Source of the DNA: an uncultured Lachnospiraceae bacterium
GTDB lineage: Bacteria > Bacillota > Clostridia > Lachnospirales > Lachnospiraceae
Reading direction: 5' to 3'
DNA length: 64,000 bases
Assembly (NCBI GenBank): GCA_944384125.1
Contig: CALWSF010000002.1
Location: forward strand, 1-64,000
Both the position numbers and the translations under genes were made by a program. Below the pieces are notes generated by a model that saw only the letters and a program-made list of their open reading frames with translations, searched no databases and was not told where the DNA came from. How positions within the stretch are numbered: position 1 is the stretch's first letter; each line of letters starts with the position of its first letter. This document shows positions 1-8,409 of this stretch, one piece after another.

Positions 1-69
1 GCGAGAGATTATCCGAGGAAGGGTTTCATAACCCCATCGGTGCCTTTCGCAGAAAGGCGGTTTATAGAT

Positions 70-717
70 ATGAAAAAGATTAAAATCCTTGTTCCTGCAA
101 TATCCCTGGCGGGTATTCTCTTCCTGGGAGCCTGCAGCAAGACCGTATCTTCCCAAACTTCGGAGTTGTATGCTCAGGGGCTTATTCTGGTATCGGAGAT
201 GGAAGAAATGGCGCAAAGCGAAGCCTGGGTTTCTTCTTTTACGGGAGACCCGGCCGTGAAAGAAATTGTGTCAGATGCCGGTCAGGGAGACTTTTCCCGG
301 CCCAAGGCTGTCTATGAACTCCGGTTTTCTGAACAGTCCGCCACCAGTTTTACTGGTCAGGCCGATTTGTCCGGTTACTCTGAATCTCTGCAGAAACGCA
401 TCCGCGCTGCTGTCCAGGCTGCTGCAGCCAGCCGGATCAACGCCATGGGTGGGGCAGAAACGCTTGCTGCAGCCAGCATCTGCACTGTCACTGACACCTT
501 TGTCTGCGATGCCCTGGCCGGGAATACCCTTTACCTCTACACCTATGAAAACGCTGTTCCGGCCATGGTGTCCTTTGTGTCTGGTCAGGACGGGGCAGTG
601 TCAGCTACCGGTGTCTTAATCCTCTATGATGGATTCTTACCTGATTCTTCTGAAGAGGTCCAGCAGTTTTTGGAAGGCTTTGGGGTACTGGTCAGCGAGC
701 TTACCATTCCATCATAA
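70..717 (+). CDS. Putative lipoprotein, function unknown
   Basis: A 215-residue exported protein. The N-terminus is a lipoprotein signal: MKKIKI, a hydrophobic stretch, then the lipobox LGAC with the acceptor cysteine near residue 22, so it is probably anchored to the outer face of the membrane. The mature part is Ala/Ser-rich with no motif I recognise. An ATG at 40 is in frame, but the one at 70 begins directly at the basic n-region of the signal peptide, so I prefer 70. The first 69 bases of the window hold no gene I can support. Function unknown. Confidence 0.7.
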   Translation: MKKIKILVPAISLAGILFLGACSKTVSSQTSELYAQGLILVSEMEEMAQSEAWVSSFTGDPAVKEIVSDAGQGDFSRPKAVYELRFSEQSATSFTGQADLSGYSESLQKRIRAAVQAAAASRINAMGGAETLAAASICTVTDTFVCDALAGNTLYLYTYENAVPAMVSFVSGQDGAVSATGVLILYDGFLPDSSEEVQQFLEGFGVLVSELTIPS

Positions 718-864
718 AAGGCTCTTATCTGCGCGCTCTGGAGTCCCTTTGGTTTTCCTGACCTGCACAATCCGAAACATGGGATAGTGAACAGCTGAAT
801 GGCGATTATAACTTCTACCGGCCCATTATCCGGGAAAAGGCAATTTGAAAATGGGGAGGGTAAC

Positions 865-1491
865 ATGAGAGAAACAACACCCGATCTCACAAGGATCGGC
901 AAGTATATAAGTTTGATCCTCCGGCACAAGCCGGAGGTCATTGGAATCCGGTTGGATGCCCATGGCTGGGCGGATGTCAATGCACTGCTGACGGGCATCA
1001 GCAGGAAATACCCCATTAACCGGGACATTCTGGATGAAATCGTGCGGAGTGATGAAAAACAGCGATATTCCTTCAGCGAGGATGGAACAAAAATCCGGGC
1101 CAACCAGGGACACTCCATCCAAGTGGATGTGGGACTCCCCGTGACCGAACCTCCGGAAACGCTGTACCACGGAACAGCCCGGCGGTTTGCCGCCTCCATT
1201 GAGGCCCGGGGGCTGCTCCCCGGGAGCCGTCTGTATGTCCACCTTTCTCCGGACAAGGAAACGGCAGAGAAAGTTGGACGTCGGCACGGAGAACCTGTGA
1301 TCTACCTGGTGGATGCCGGACAGATGTACCGGGATGGCTCTCTCTTTTATTTGTCTGTCAATGGAGTCTGGCTGACGAAGGCAGTTCCTGCGGCTTACCT
1401 GAAACGCTTAGAGGATGGATTGCCTGACCAGGATCCCGGTAAAGAACCCCTGAGAGATCTTCGCCTGCCTTCCCTTCGGGAACTGGAATGA
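865..1491 (+). CDS. kptA: RNA 2'-phosphotransferase, KptA/Tpt1 family
   Basis: A 208-residue Tpt1/KptA-type enzyme. The family moves an internal RNA 2'-phosphate to NAD+, releasing ADP-ribose 1'',2''-cyclic phosphate and nicotinamide. The N-terminal winged-helix half holds LILRHKPE at residues 17-24, with the active-site Arg-His pair (R20, H21), then RYSF and KIRANQGHS. The C-terminal ADP-ribosyltransferase-like half has LYHGT and the Arg of PGSRLYVHLS. All known catalytic positions look intact. The start at 865 follows GGGGAGGG; an in-frame ATG at 799 lacks this site. Bacteria lack the yeast-type tRNA splicing that needs Tpt1, so the physiological substrate is unclear. The 718-864 gap shows no clear signal. 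Confidence 0.9.
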   Translation: MRETTPDLTRIGKYISLILRHKPEVIGIRLDAHGWADVNALLTGISRKYPINRDILDEIVRSDEKQRYSFSEDGTKIRANQGHSIQVDVGLPVTEPPETLYHGTARRFAASIEARGLLPGSRLYVHLSPDKETAEKVGRRHGEPVIYLVDAGQMYRDGSLFYLSVNGVWLTKAVPAAYLKRLEDGLPDQDPGKEPLRDLRLPSLRELE

Positions 1492-1591
1492 ATGCCCGGA
1501 TATACCGGAACTGACGGCTGCGGCAGTCTGCTGTCTGGTATTTCTGATGGGATTGACAGGAGAGTGAGACCATGAATGGGAGAGGATGATC

Positions 1592-2455
1592 ATGAACGAA
1601 TATCTGAAGCAATATATTGAGCTCCAAAAGCAGTTTCGGGAGACAGAAGGAAATCCGGACAGTGTCCGCGCTCTCTATTCTTTCAAAGAAGAACTGGAGA
1701 AGGCTGGAGATGGGCAGGCCAAAGAAGTGCTGGTGGATGTGTATGATCTGCTGGACTTCAAGAAAGATGCCTGTGAACTTCTCTGCCAAATCGGAAATCT
1801 TTCTGATAAAAAAACACTCAGGCGGCTGGGCATATTGAAGGACTATGCAAAAAGATGGGGAAACCATTACGCCATCCCCAGGCCCAAAACACCGGAGGAA
1901 AAGCAGAAAGAGAAGGAGCGGCTGGCTCAGCTGGGGCTGCCTGTCTTCCGGTATCACCCAAACCCTCTGGAAACAGGCGCTTTTGAGAAATCCACAGACG
2001 GTGTTGTGTGTGATTGCTGCGGCAGGACAACCCATATTTTCTATACAGCTCCCTTTTTTGCAGTGGACGATATTGAGTATCTGTGCCCGGAGTGTATCGC
2101 CAGCGGCGAGGCGGCCAGGAAATTTGACGGGCAATTTCAGGATGAATGTTCTTTGGACAATGGTGTAGATGATCCGGAAAAGCTGAATGAGCTTATTTAC
2201 CATACTCCAGGTTACTCCGGCTGGCAGCAGGAATACTGGCGTGCCCACTGCAGAGACTACTGTGCCTATCTGGGGCATGTGGGTGCCAGAGAACTGCGGG
2301 CCCTTGGTGTGCTGGATGAGGTACTGGACGATACCATGTGGGATGACGAACATAAGGAAATGATCCGGGAATCCGTCAATGGCGGGCATTTGCAGTGCTA
2401 TCTGTTCCGGTGTCTCCATTGCGGAAAGCACCTGGTCTGGATGGATTTCGATTGA
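1592..2455 (+). CDS. CbrC family (UPF0167) protein
   Basis: A 287-residue protein whose C-terminal two thirds match the CbrC/UPF0167 family: LPVFRYHPNPLETGAF, then CDCCGRTT, CPECIASGEAA, KFDGQFQD and a final CLHCGKHLVW. The three Cys pairs suggest bound metal, probably zinc. About 110 N-terminal residues, helical and charged, precede the family core. E. coli CbrC is linked to colicin E2 tolerance, but the biochemical role of the family is not established. GGGAGAGG lies 6 bases before ATG 1592 and directly abuts an ATG at 1586, so 1592 is preferred. It may be co-transcribed with kptA, 100 bp upstream. Confidence 0.8.
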   Translation: MNEYLKQYIELQKQFRETEGNPDSVRALYSFKEELEKAGDGQAKEVLVDVYDLLDFKKDACELLCQIGNLSDKKTLRRLGILKDYAKRWGNHYAIPRPKTPEEKQKEKERLAQLGLPVFRYHPNPLETGAFEKSTDGVVCDCCGRTTHIFYTAPFFAVDDIEYLCPECIASGEAARKFDGQFQDECSLDNGVDDPEKLNELIYHTPGYSGWQQEYWRAHCRDYCAYLGHVGARELRALGVLDEVLDDTMWDDEHKEMIRESVNGGHLQCYLFRCLHCGKHLVWMDFD

Positions 2456-2613
2456 GGAGTGTTCCTGCGACTGCACAATTATATCTCCAGAAAGCAGAGG
2501 TGCATCTGGCACATGACAGTCCTGTCATGTGGTTCTCTGACACATAAAGGATTATTGACAATTGCAAAGGGGCTGCATTGTTCTAATAATTTGGCAAGAT
2601 AAAGGAAAAAGTC

Positions 2614-2640
2614 TTGACGAACCAGGCAAAATTTTATAGA
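2614..2640 (+). promoter_or_regulatory. Weak promoter candidate for the OPT operon
   Basis: TTGACG at 2614-2619 is followed 15 bases later by TATAGA at 2635-2640, upstream of the OPT transporter. The spacing is short. A second TTGACA at 2555-2560 has no well-placed -10 box; TAATAAT at 2584 is 23 bases away. One of these probably serves the OPT-PqqD operon. Confidence 0.3.
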
Positions 2641-2690
2641 CTGGATAGGTTGCATACTTTACCTGAAAAGGGGAATAAAGTGAAAAAGTG

Positions 2691-4646
2691 ATGCAGCGAG
2701 AAAAAAAGAAAGGAATGAGTATCGTGGAAGAGAAAAAATTCCAACCTTATGTTCCGGCTGATAAGATTATGCCTGAATTTACCGTGGTATCTATTGTACT
2801 GGGAGCCATTCTGGCAATTGTATTCGGCGGAGCAAACGCATATCTGGGCCTTCGTGTAGGTATGACAGTATCTGCCTCCATTCCGGCCGCAGTTATTTCC
2901 ATGGGAATTATCCGTCAGATCCTCAGACGTGATTCCATCCTGGAAAACAACATGGTGCAGACTATCGGTTCAGCTGGTGAATCTGTAGCTGCGGGGGCTA
3001 TTTTTACCCTGCCGGCATTGTTCATGTGGGCAAAAGAGGGCCTGTGTGACGCTCCATCCTTAGTAACTATTGGTTTGATCGCCCTGTGCGGCGGTGTCCT
3101 GGGTGTCCTTATGATGATTCCTCTGCGCAGTGCGCTCATTGTTAAGGAACATGGCGTACTGGCATATCCGGAAGGACAGGCCTGTGCGGAAGTCCTGATT
3201 GCCGGTGAGGAAGGCGGAGCCAGTGCAACTACCGTATTTTCAGGCCTGGGGATTGCTGCTTTTTACAAATTTGTGGCAGACGGATTGAAAATATTCCCCA
3301 GTGAGATTACATATGATATTTCAGCCTATAAGGGTTCAGGTATCGGTATCGATGTTCTTCCGGCTCTGGCAGGCGTGGGATACATTTGTGGTCCTAAGGT
3401 TTCTTCCTATCTGTTTGCCGGCGGAGTATTAGGCTGGTTTGTGATTATGCCGCTGATGGCTCTGTTTGGAGGCGACCTGGTTCTGTTCCCGGCAGAGGCA
3501 ACGGTAAATGAATTAATTGCTGCGCCTGGTGGTGTATCCAACCTGTGGGGAACTTTCCTCCGTTATATCGGCGCCGGTGCAGTGGCATGCGGTGGTGTTC
3601 TCAGCCTGATCAAATCCCTTCCGTTAATCGTCCGTACATTTAAAGATGCGATGAGCGATTACGGCAAAGGCGGTGCAGCAGGTACCCAGCGTACGGAAAA
3701 GGATCTTTCCATGAAGGTCGTTCTGTTAGGCTCATTGGCAATCGCTCTTGTGCTTTGGCTTGTTCCGGTAATCCCGTTAAATCTGTTTACAGCATTGATC
3801 GTGATTGTATTTGGTTTCTTCTTTGCTACCGTATCTTCCAGAATGGTAGGATTGATCGGTTCTTCCAACAATCCGGTTTCCGGTATGGCAATTGCTACTT
3901 TGCTGATTTCCACCCTGCTTCTGAAAGCTACGGGAATGGCGGGAATTGAAGGAATGACAGCAGCTATCGTTATCGGCGGTGTAATCTGTGTTATTGCAGC
4001 TATCGCCGGCGATACGTCACAGGACCTAAAAACAGGCTTTCTGGTAGGAGCAACCCCCAGGAATCAGCAGATTGGTGAGATCATCGGTGTCGTAGTGTCT
4101 TCTGTGGCTATTGGCGGTATTCTGTATCTGCTGTCCATGTCCTGGGGCGGATATGGAAGTGATGCGCTTCCGGCTCCGCAGGCAATGCTGATGAAGATGA
4201 TCGTAGAAGGCGTTATGGGCGGCAACCTGCCGTGGAATCTGGTTCTTACCGGTGTATTTATTGCTCTTGTAATAGAGATTCTTGGGATTCCGGTATTGCC
4301 TTTTGCCATCGGTCTTTATCTCCCGATTTATCTGTCTGTACCGATGATGCTGGGCGGAATTCTGCGCTGGTTCCTTGAAAAGCGTCAATACAGCTCTGAC
4401 AAAGAGAAAAATGATGTGGTGCAGTCCGGTGTCCTGTATTCTTCCGGTCTGATTGCAGGAGAAGGAATCGTGGGAATCCTGCTGGCTGTTTTGGCAGTTA
4501 TCCCTACAGCAACAGGAACTCTGAGCAGTGCCATTGATTTTCATGAGAAATTCAGTATCGGCCAGATCGGCGGTCTGATCGTATTTGCTTTGCTTTTATT
4601 TACGATGTATTTTTTTGCAACAAGGAAAATCAGAAAGTCAAAATAA
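2691..4646 (+). CDS. OPT family oligopeptide transporter
   Basis: A 651-residue polytopic membrane protein of the oligopeptide transporter (OPT) family, expected to take up small peptides or peptide-like metal chelates using an ion gradient. It begins with about 25 hydrophilic residues, then a first hydrophobic segment leading into NAYLGLRVGMTVSASIPAA, a hallmark of prokaryotic OPT proteins. Many further membrane segments follow, including SSNNPVSGMAIATLL and GDTSQDLKTGFLVGATP. The C-terminus is basic (RKIRKSK). The start is uncertain: AAAAGGGG at 2666-2673 fits a tiny GTG-AAA-AAG-TGA frame at 2680 whose stop overlaps ATG 2691; ATG 2715 is an alternative. A PqqD-like gene follows. Substrate cannot be told from sequence. 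Confidence 0.9.
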   Translation: MQREKKKGMSIVEEKKFQPYVPADKIMPEFTVVSIVLGAILAIVFGGANAYLGLRVGMTVSASIPAAVISMGIIRQILRRDSILENNMVQTIGSAGESVAAGAIFTLPALFMWAKEGLCDAPSLVTIGLIALCGGVLGVLMMIPLRSALIVKEHGVLAYPEGQACAEVLIAGEEGGASATTVFSGLGIAAFYKFVADGLKIFPSEITYDISAYKGSGIGIDVLPALAGVGYICGPKVSSYLFAGGVLGWFVIMPLMALFGGDLVLFPAEATVNELIAAPGGVSNLWGTFLRYIGAGAVACGGVLSLIKSLPLIVRTFKDAMSDYGKGGAAGTQRTEKDLSMKVVLLGSLAIALVLWLVPVIPLNLFTALIVIVFGFFFATVSSRMVGLIGSSNNPVSGMAIATLLISTLLLKATGMAGIEGMTAAIVIGGVICVIAAIAGDTSQDLKTGFLVGATPRNQQIGEIIGVVVSSVAIGGILYLLSMSWGGYGSDALPAPQAMLMKMIVEGVMGGNLPWNLVLTGVFIALVIEILGIPVLPFAIGLYLPIYLSVPMMLGGILRWFLEKRQYSSDKEKNDVVQSGVLYSSGLIAGEGIVGILLAVLAVIPTATGTLSSAIDFHEKFSIGQIGGLIVFALLLFTMYFFATRKIRKSK

Positions 4647-4657
4647 AGAGTGAGTGA

Positions 4658-4697
4658 CAGGACCGGGCTGTATGCGAAAGTATGCAGTCCGGTCCTG
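4658..4697 (+). other. 18-bp intergenic RNA hairpin with GAAA tetraloop
   Basis: Between the OPT gene and the PqqD-like gene, arms 4658-4675 and 4680-4697 pair along all 18 positions with three G-U pairs. The loop is GAAA (4676-4679) closed by C-G, a stable GNRA tetraloop. No T-run follows, so it is not a canonical terminator. It could stabilise the OPT mRNA 3' end, mark a processing site or damp read-through into the downstream genes. Confidence 0.75.
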
Positions 4698-4718
4698 AGC
4701 AATTACAGGAGAATTTGT

Positions 4719-5078
4719 ATGGCGAAAAAGAAACAGAACTATCTGGATTTTATACCGGTGGTCAATACGAAAAATACCTGGAGTGAAGATGAGAAGGGAA
4801 TTGTTACGATCCATATGGTACACAGAGGGTTTTATGACAAAATTGCACAGAAAATTTTTCATACTCCCAGAGTAAGCCATATTAAGCTGGACGAATACGG
4901 GAGTTTTCTGTGGAGGGAAATAGACGGAGTCCGGACAGTGGGAGATCTGGCTCTGAAAATGAAAGAACGATTTGGAAAAAAGGCAGAGCCTTTGTATGAC
5001 AGGCTGGTAAAATATATGCAGATCCTTCGCAACAATCAATTCATATGGCTGAAGGGAAAGGATAAGGTAAAACTGTGA
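4719..5078 (+). CDS. PqqD-like (RRE-type) stand-alone protein
   Basis: A 119-residue protein resembling the PqqD family: VHRGFYDKIAQKIFHTP, then IKLDEYGSFLWREIDGVRTVGDLALKMKE laid out as in PqqD (strands, D-x-x-G/A-x-x-L-W, then helices). PqqD-type domains bind leader peptides of ribosomally made peptides and present them to modifying enzymes. No precursor peptide, radical SAM maturase or protease lies beside it; its partner appears to be the OPT peptide transporter 72 bp upstream. ACAGGAGA sits 6 bases before ATG 4719. Its last codons overlap the next gene, implying coupled translation. Binding to a transported peptide or to the transporter is inference. Confidence 0.7.
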   Translation: MAKKKQNYLDFIPVVNTKNTWSEDEKGIVTIHMVHRGFYDKIAQKIFHTPRVSHIKLDEYGSFLWREIDGVRTVGDLALKMKERFGKKAEPLYDRLVKYMQILRNNQFIWLKGKDKVKL

Positions 5079-5419
5079 GTACAGGACAGATTATCATAGG
5101 AATTCTTGCTTTTGCAGTGGTCACTGCAGTGCTGTATGTCTGGGGACTTAAAAAGAGTTTTTCCCAGGCGGAAGAACTGGAGAGGATTCTGCTCAGCAAA
5201 GGAGCTTCCCGGGTCATAAAATATCTGGAACATCATGGCGTGATCGATCAAAGGGAAATTGCAAATCAGATCCGCGGTCTGAAGGCCGGTATGTTCTGGT
5301 CTAAAAAACGTGTTGAGGTACAGGATCCTTCTGAATTTGCCAAAAGGCTGGAGAACTTTATGCTGGATCAGCAGCTTCTGGAAAAAACAGAAGGAAATCG
5401 ATACAGAAGAAGACGGTAA
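5075..5419 (+). CDS. Small membrane-anchored protein with winged-helix-like tail
   Basis: A 114-residue protein starting at GTG 5075, overlapping the PqqD-like stop as GTGA. One membrane segment (about residues 6-24) is followed by a charged cytoplasmic part of about 85 residues. That part (ASRVIKYLEHHGVIDQREIA, then a basic stretch and FAKRLENFMLDQQLLEKTE) has the alternating helices and wing-like end of a small DNA- or RNA-binding fold, but I recognise no family. The C-terminus is very basic (RYRRRR). Tight coupling to the PqqD-like gene implies a joint function with the OPT transporter. A membrane-tethered regulator or assembly factor is possible; the function is unknown. Confidence 0.6.
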   Translation: MSTGQIIIGILAFAVVTAVLYVWGLKKSFSQAEELERILLSKGASRVIKYLEHHGVIDQREIANQIRGLKAGMFWSKKRVEVQDPSEFAKRLENFMLDQQLLEKTEGNRYRRRR

Positions 5420-5436
5420 AAACTGTAATATAAAGG

Positions 5437-5694
5437 GAGTGTCGTAATATCAGCGGCATAGTAATTTTTACCGATGGGCTTGGCGGTATCAGGGAAACCA
5501 TTGTGCTCAAATATTCGGATATTGACTTTACTGCAAATACCATTTATATTGATAGGCAGTTAGGCAGAGCCATTAAAGACGGGACAGAAAAGAATTTTGT
5601 CACACGGCAGCTGGAGACAAAAACGCCTAATGGTGTCAGGAGCATTCCATTACCGGAAAAGCTTTTCACGGGATTTTCATACACTGACCTGTAA
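5437..5694 (+). pseudogene. Tyrosine integrase fragment (relic)
   Basis: An in-frame stretch carries FTDGLGGIRETIVLKYSDID, IYIDRQLG and TPNGVRSIPLP, the core of a Tn916/phage-type integrase around the catalytic Arg and the following strands. There is no N-terminal arm-binding or core-binding domain, and no His-x-x-Arg or Tyr box; a stop follows at 5692-5694. It is an internal fragment of a site-specific recombinase left by a lost mobile element. No GTG/ATG with a good ribosome binding site is present. The 5695-5775 gap shows nothing else. Confidence 0.7.
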
Positions 5695-5775
5695 ATTCAG
5701 TCCCCAAAGGACTCTTATAATCCCTGAAGAAGAGAAATTTAAGTTTGTGTAAATTGAAAAAAGGGTAATTAAAAC

Positions 5776-7650
5776 ATGAGAAAACTTGCATTAAGTGACG
5801 AAATATTATTAAATGTTCAGCAGCCGGCCCGATATATCGGTGGCGAAGTGAATTCTGTGATGAAGGACCCGGAGAAGGTAGACATCCGCTTTGCGATGTG
5901 TTTTCCGGACGTGTATGAAATAGGAATGTCACATCTTGGCATTCAGATTCTCTATGATATGTTTAACCGCCGTGATGATGTTTACTGTGAGAGGGTTTAC
6001 TCGCCATGGACGGATCTGGATCAGATTATGAGAGAGCGGAAGATACCGCTGTTCTCCATAGAGACACAGATGCCGGTCCGGAATTTTGATTTCCTCGGCA
6101 TTACTCTGCAGTATGAAATGTGTTATACAAATATTCTGCAGATTCTGGATCTTTCCTGTATTCCCCTTCATTCTGAAGAGCGCACCTGGGAGGATCCCAT
6201 TGTCATCGGCGGAGGTCCCTGCACGTACAATCCGGAACCGATAGCGCCTTTTTTTGATCTTTTTTACATTGGCGAAGGCGAAGTCGTATACGATGAACTT
6301 CTTGATCGGTATAAGGAGGCAAAGAAACAGGGAAAGAGTCGTCAGGAGTTTCTGGAGGCGGCTGCAGAAATACCGGGAATCTATGTTCCGGCTTTCTATG
6401 ACGTGAACTATAAAGAGGATGGGACAATTGCGTCCATGGTTCCCGTCAATTCTCATGCACCTGCTGTGATTGCCAGACAGCTTGTGGGGGATATGACGGG
6501 TGCCTGCTATCCTGAGCGCCCTGTAGTACCTTTTATCAGAGCAACCCAGGATCGGGTTGTCCTGGAAATAATGAGAGGATGTATCCGCGGCTGCCGGTTC
6601 TGCCAGGCAGGGATGGTGTACAGGCCGGTCCGTGAGAGAAGTGCAGATGAGCTTAAGCGCCTTGCTTATGCGATGCTTAAGAATACAGGGCATGAGGAGA
6701 TTTCACTGAGTTCGTTGAGCTCCAGTGATTATACACACCTGGAGGAAATTGTTAATTTCCTCATTGATGAGTTTGACGGAAAAGGTGTCAATGTTTCTCT
6801 TCCTTCCCTGAGAATTGATGCATTTTCACTGGATGTTATGAGTAAGGTTCAGGATGTGAAAAAGAGCAGCCTGACCTTTGCGCCGGAGGCGGGTTCCCAG
6901 CGGCTGCGCAATGTAGTTAACAAGGGACTTACTGAGGAAGATATTCTGTCCGGTTCTGCGGAGGCATTCCGTGGCGGCTGGAACCGCGTAAAGCTGTATT
7001 TCATGCTGGGGCTTCCTACGGAAACAGTACAGGACATGGAGGGAATTGCGGAACTGTCCGAGAAGGTTGCAGAAGTGTATTATGACACGGTTCCCAAAGA
7101 AGAACGGCATGGAAAGGTTCAGGTTACAGCCAGCACGTCATTTTTTGTTCCGAAGCCCTTTACGCCTTTCCAGTGGGCCCGCATGTGCACAAAAGAAGAG
7201 TTCCTTGAACGTGCTGCGATTGTAAATCGGAAAATGAAAGAAATGCTCAATAAAAAAAGTCTGCGCTACAACTGGCATGAAGCGGATGTGACGGTGCTGG
7301 AAGGCGTGCTTGCGAGAGGAGACCGGCGGGTATCTGCGGTTATCGAAGAGGCCTATCGAAACGGCGCTCTTTACGATGCCTGGTCGGAACATTTTGATAA
7401 TAATATCTGGATGAATGCTTTTGAAACATGTGGGGTCAATCCGGATTTCTATACGGTTCGGGAGAGAGGACTCAATGAGATTTTCCCCTGGGATTTTATT
7501 GACAGCGGAATATCAAAGGAGTTCCTGAAACGGGAATGGGAGAATGCAGTAAATGAAGTTGTGACTCCCAACTGCCGGGCCCGCTGTTCCGGATGCGGTG
7601 TCCGGAAATATGGCAGCGGCGTATGTTTTGAGGGGGAGGACAGACAGTGA
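5776..7650 (+). CDS. B12-binding radical SAM protein, TIGR03960 family
   Basis: A 624-residue radical SAM enzyme. An N-terminal cobalamin-binding-like region (FAMCFPDVYEIGMSHLGIQI, then VIGGGPCTYNPEP and FYIGEGE) precedes the radical SAM core with MRGCIRGCRFCQAG near residues 265-278, whose CxxxCxxC triad binds the 4Fe-4S cluster. Further core motifs are ISLSSLSSSDY and LTFAPEAGSQRLR. A Cys-rich tail (CRARCSGCGVRKYGSGVC) may hold another metal. The family is widespread in Clostridia, often beside TIGR03936 and ribosome genes, so RNA or ribosome modification is suspected; its reaction is not established to my knowledge. Its stop overlaps the next start (GTGA). Confidence 0.92.
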   Translation: MRKLALSDEILLNVQQPARYIGGEVNSVMKDPEKVDIRFAMCFPDVYEIGMSHLGIQILYDMFNRRDDVYCERVYSPWTDLDQIMRERKIPLFSIETQMPVRNFDFLGITLQYEMCYTNILQILDLSCIPLHSEERTWEDPIVIGGGPCTYNPEPIAPFFDLFYIGEGEVVYDELLDRYKEAKKQGKSRQEFLEAAAEIPGIYVPAFYDVNYKEDGTIASMVPVNSHAPAVIARQLVGDMTGACYPERPVVPFIRATQDRVVLEIMRGCIRGCRFCQAGMVYRPVRERSADELKRLAYAMLKNTGHEEISLSSLSSSDYTHLEEIVNFLIDEFDGKGVNVSLPSLRIDAFSLDVMSKVQDVKKSSLTFAPEAGSQRLRNVVNKGLTEEDILSGSAEAFRGGWNRVKLYFMLGLPTETVQDMEGIAELSEKVAEVYYDTVPKEERHGKVQVTASTSFFVPKPFTPFQWARMCTKEEFLERAAIVNRKMKEMLNKKSLRYNWHEADVTVLEGVLARGDRRVSAVIEEAYRNGALYDAWSEHFDNNIWMNAFETCGVNPDFYTVRERGLNEIFPWDFIDSGISKEFLKREWENAVNEVVTPNCRARCSGCGVRKYGSGVCFEGEDRQ

Positions 7651-8366
7651 AGATAAGGATTAAATTCAGCAAACAGGGGCCGGTCCGGTTTATCGGTCAT
7701 CTGGATGTGATGCGCTACTTTCAGAAAGTAATGCGCCGGGCCGGGGTGGATATTCGCTACAGCGAAGGCTTCAGTCCCCATCAGATTATGTCCTTTGCAT
7801 CTCCGTTAAGTGTGGGTCTTACCAGCAACGGCGAATATATGGATATAGAAGTTAATTCCACCGGAAGTTCTGCAGAAATGATTAAAAAAATCAATGATAC
7901 AAATGTTGAAGGAATAAAGGTCTTAAGTTATCGGCTTCTTCTGGATACGGCTAAAAATGCCATGTCGCAGGTGGCGGCTGCCGATTACTGTGTCCGTGTA
8001 AAAGATGAGTACAGCTCGGAGATTTCTCCGGATTTTCCTCAGAATTTTTTCAATTTCTGTAAAAATGAAAAAATCGAGATAATTAAAACAACAAAAAAAG
8101 GAGAGCGCACAGTAAATCTCAGTCCATTTATTTATGAGGTAAAAATGCCAGAACCGGATACAGTTTTTCTCAAATTATCATCCGGAAGCACAGTCAATGT
8201 AAAACCGGAGCAGCTTCTTACCGCATTTTTCAGTGAAAAGCAGATTGAATACCGGCCATATGTATTTCAGGTAGAGCGCGAGGAGCTTTATGCAGATGAG
8301 GATCCGGAAGGACAACACAGATTTGTCCCTCTTAAAGAGTACGGTCAGGATATAACAGACAATTAA
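7647..8366 (+). CDS. TIGR03936 family radical SAM-associated protein (DUF2344)
   Basis: A 239-residue protein beginning KIRIKFSKQGPVRFIGHLDV, then YSEGFSPHQIMSFASPLSVG, the signature of DUF2344/TIGR03936. It is encoded immediately after the radical SAM enzyme, starting at GTG 7647 with a 4-bp overlap; in some bacteria the two domains are fused. It is presumed to supply substrate recognition for the radical SAM protein. The FIGHLD and SPLS motifs are intact. No Cys cluster is present, so it is not itself a radical SAM enzyme. Confidence 0.9.
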   Translation: MKIRIKFSKQGPVRFIGHLDVMRYFQKVMRRAGVDIRYSEGFSPHQIMSFASPLSVGLTSNGEYMDIEVNSTGSSAEMIKKINDTNVEGIKVLSYRLLLDTAKNAMSQVAAADYCVRVKDEYSSEISPDFPQNFFNFCKNEKIEIIKTTKKGERTVNLSPFIYEVKMPEPDTVFLKLSSGSTVNVKPEQLLTAFFSEKQIEYRPYVFQVEREELYADEDPEGQHRFVPLKEYGQDITDN

Positions 8367-8409
8367 GTTACCATACATTTACAGGCATCCGATAAGGAGG
8401 AGTTTCAGG

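Noticed and set aside
1358-2512. A 384-codon open frame on the minus strand across the CbrC gene
   Set aside because: It lies opposite two well-supported genes, has no ribosome binding site and matches no family. It is a shadow of codon bias.
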